Source of the DNA: Perca fluviatilis | Lineage: Eukaryota > Chordata > Actinopteri > Perciformes > Percidae | Reading direction: 5' to 3' | Assembly: GCF_010015445.1 (NCBI RefSeq) | Contig: NC_053116.1 | Coordinates: 35,961,785 to 36,025,784, forward strand | Length of the DNA stretch: 64,000 nucleotides | Shown here: piece after piece, positions 61,720-64,000 of the stretch | Layout: each line of letters opens with the position of its first letter | Numbering within the stretch: the stretch's first letter is position 1 | Program-made: the position numbers and the translations under genes | Notes under the pieces: generated by a model | Told to the model about the DNA's origin: nothing | The model's input: the letters and a program-made list of their open reading frames with translations, nothing else | Database searches by the model: none

Positions 61720-62370
61720 TCTTGTATAAAGTACCCGAAAGCAATACTTGAGTAAAAGTACAAGTATCTTACCAGAAAAGGACTGGTAGAAGTTAAAGTC
61801 TCCTTTTAGAATATTACTTGAGGAAAAAGTATCTGATATTTACTGTAGTTAAGTATCAAAAGTAATTTTCTGATATTAAATGTATTTAAGTATGAAGTAA
61901 AAGTAAAAAAAAACTTTGATTATGAACTTTTGGGCCAAAGGTGTATGATGTTATCTTCATCACCACTGTCGTCGGGGTGGTCATCGTCTGTTACCATGGC
62001 GGCACCAGGTGCTTCCATGAGACTATCAGTCATTATGCTTCCTCCTCTTCTTCTTTAGTTTTGGCCTATGGTTGTTGTTTTTTTTGCATTAGGTCACCAA
62101 CTGGAATGGAGCGTGCATTATCTTGGCAATTTAGGAGCAATGATTCGCCAAACCTGCTTTTTTTCCAATACATTTCTTCTGATTTTATTTTGTAGTAACG
62201 AGTAGCTAAGATGCTTAGGGGAGATGTAGTGGAGTAACAGTATACATTTTATTTAGGAAATGGAGCGGAGTAAAAGTCAAAGTTTCCGGAAATATAAATA
62301 ACGAAGTAAAGTACAGATATGTGAAAATTCTACTTAAGTACAGTAGCGAAGCATTTGTGAATCGTTCCAT
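61720..62370 (-). repeat. interspersed repeat, aagtaaaagtac family
   Basis: Reads acttgagtaaaagtacaagt near its start and ctacttaagtacagtagcga near its end. It is related to 54580-54690. A GATTATGAACTTTTGGGCC-containing interior shows no coding frame. Confidence 0.45.
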
Positions 62371-62984
62371 TACAACACTGCTCGGTATCGGCAGATTATC
62401 AATATTTAAAAAATCGGATCGTAGGCCAAAAAAGCTGATTGTTACTACTTGTAATTACTTGCTTTGTAGCCACACACTGGTGTAGACAGCCGCGTAGCGT
62501 CCATTGCTGCACAACCGACGGACCAAACGGAAGCAGGATACGCCAGGCAGCCGCCATGCGTTTGAGTAGTCAAAAGCGAGTATATCTCTGGCTTCAGAGT
62601 TGGTATGTAGTATATAAAATTGAGACACAGCTGCACTGGATTCATCTACAGCAAAGTAATCTCAGTAAATATTGATCATTTGCGTTGGGAGTTCAGGAGG
62701 TCAACTACTGTAGCCTGAGATGTGTGGGAGGTTTGTAGAGGAAGAATAAATCCTGATAAAAACAGTCGGGTCAATGAGCTGAGTGGACTTCTAATAATAA
62801 AACACATGGCAGCTCCTTATACATGTGCATGTTTGGATAGTGAAGTGATTCACGCAGGTGTAGGACTGATCCAAATCGCAATTAAATCTCTCAAATCGCA
62901 AATCTGCGAATCAACGGCTGGATCATATCAAGGCCATTATCACTTTGCCAGACTTACATCCAGTGTAAACTTGTGGTACGTCTT

Positions 62985-63115
62985 CATTACATTACATTAC
63001 ATGTCATTTAGCTGATGCTTTTATCCAAAGCGACTTCCAATTAAGTGCTTTCAACCCTGAAGGTGCCAACTCCAGACAACAAGTAGTAAGTGCAAGTACA
63101 TAAGCTTTAAATAAG
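62985..63115. repeat. second copy of the cattta-gctga-gct repeat core
   Basis: Preceded by attacattacattacatg. Then tcatttagctgatgctttta and ccaaagcgacttccaatt match 59965-60015. After that the two copies diverge. Confidence 0.55.
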
Positions 63116-64000
63116 CAAAGCTACTAAGAGCCATATGAAAGTGCAGCTTCAAGAAATATATAATATTATACGTCCATTTATGCAGCACTACAGGAAAACT
63201 CCTTCAGGTGAACTGAGCTGTCAGTTTAACACAGACGACAACAACTCTTGGCCGGCGACTTGAAGCAGTGACTCACACATTTACTCATGGGTGGCATTGG
63301 CAGTGTGCTCACAAGGTCAAATAAAAGTGCTTCGCTAATTTGGTGATTTCAGTGCCCACCCCCCTCCCCCCCCAAATAGAGCAAGCCAGCAAGAGAAACA
63401 GTGCCTGTGTAAACATATTGTCAAAAGTGTTCCTTGAATATAGCCTTGATGGATCGTTCTCAGATGAATGGACCAAATGAAGCTTAGCGTAAATTCAGTT
63501 AGGAAGGCTTCCATACGTTAGTCACTCATTCCCCTCTCTCTCCCTCTTGTCCTGCTTCCCCTTATCACAGGGGTCAGCAACCTTAGGGAGCTCAACCAGT
63601 GGCCTAGCAGTAAGTGCTCTTTTTGTAAATGTTCCAATCCGCATGCCACGTGACCTCTTTCACAGCCATTGGCAGGAGCACAGCCTGTTGTTTACAGTAG
63701 TTTGATTGATTTTTCCCCCCATCCGCATTCCGCAAAGTACTAGTACTCGTTGCTAATTGGGAAGGAAAACATAGCCTGGAAATCCAGACCCAAATCCGAA
63801 AGATTAGGGTCTGGCATTGACTAATGAAAATGGCCCAACTCGAGGGGCGGCACCAAGAATGCATTTGAAAATCTCACTGCATGTAATTGGATAACACTAC
63901 GACTGTGACTTTTCCAGAGCCCCATACGCTTAGCTACCAACGGAGCTAACTGGTAGATTAAACTGTTGTCATCTGTTCAGCTTGCCTCTGGCCCGCCTAT

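Larger units (their letters stand above)
54351..64000. other. 3' flanking DNA; no gene recognised
   Basis: I see no supported exon on either strand. In human the gene downstream of SKI is MORN1, but no MORN-type repeats are visible here. About half of the block is repeats listed separately (54580-55145, 55380-55790, 56079-56466, 57397-57430, 58227-59839, 59965-60170, 61072-61440, 61720-62370, 62985-63115). The remaining stretches (56470-57140, 57440-58220, 60190-61070, 62380-62980, 63120-63770) are AT-rich and show nothing I can name. Confidence 0.7.

Noticed and set aside
54351..64000. Exons of a MORN1-like neighbour on the minus strand, as expected from human gene order
   Set aside because: No MORN-type motif or other spliced frame could be read; the gene may lie further away or synteny may differ.

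Overview
The window is vertebrate nuclear DNA, almost certainly from a ray-finned (teleost, probably percomorph) fish. The evidence is spliced GT-AG exons with vertebrate protein similarity, very many long (CA)n/(TG)n microsatellites, tRNA-derived SINEs, and many small non-autonomous DNA transposons (hAT-like with 8-bp target duplications, and elements flanked by TTAA). There is no bacterial-style gene organisation. Most open reading frames here are translated microsatellites or shadows of exons.

One protein-coding gene is recognisable, on the + strand: ski (SKI proto-oncogene, the SMAD transcriptional co-repressor). Six coding exons (vertebrate exons 2-7) lie at 38399-38515, 40235-40350, 41853-42208, 42413-42735, 46001-46231 and 48425-48613. 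They join in one open frame of 443 codons plus TGA, and every boundary has a GT donor and an AG acceptor. They encode the C-terminal 60% of the protein: the linker, a proline-rich variable region, and the long SKI-family coiled coil. Exon 1, which in vertebrates carries the Ski/Sno/Dac and SMAD4-binding SAND-like domains, is not in the window and should lie upstream of position 1.

Layout: 1-38398 is the 3' part of the very large intron 1, with no exon I can support. It holds microsatellites (densest at 14.2-16.3 kb), hAT-like elements, other interspersed repeats and several AT-rich, non-repetitive blocks that look like candidate conserved regulatory elements. 38399-48613 holds the exons and introns 2-6, with nested transposons in introns 2 and 5, two SINEs and a piggyBac-like element in intron 6. 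48614 to about 54350 is the probable 3' UTR, which appears to have received three small DNA transposons and contains a GTC/GAC-repeat hairpin. 54350-64000 is 3' flanking DNA without a recognisable gene, made largely of interspersed repeats: a 1.6-kb TTAA-flanked element, two repeats sharing a teleost repeat core, and a roughly 370-bp GGAT array.

I did not find a new protein system. The items most worth a second look are the transposon load in the ski 3' UTR, the fish poly-proline/Asn-Ser insert in exon 4, the nested hAT insertions with readable target-site duplications, and the candidate conserved non-coding blocks in intron 1. All family assignments are from reading the sequence; no alignment or database search was run.
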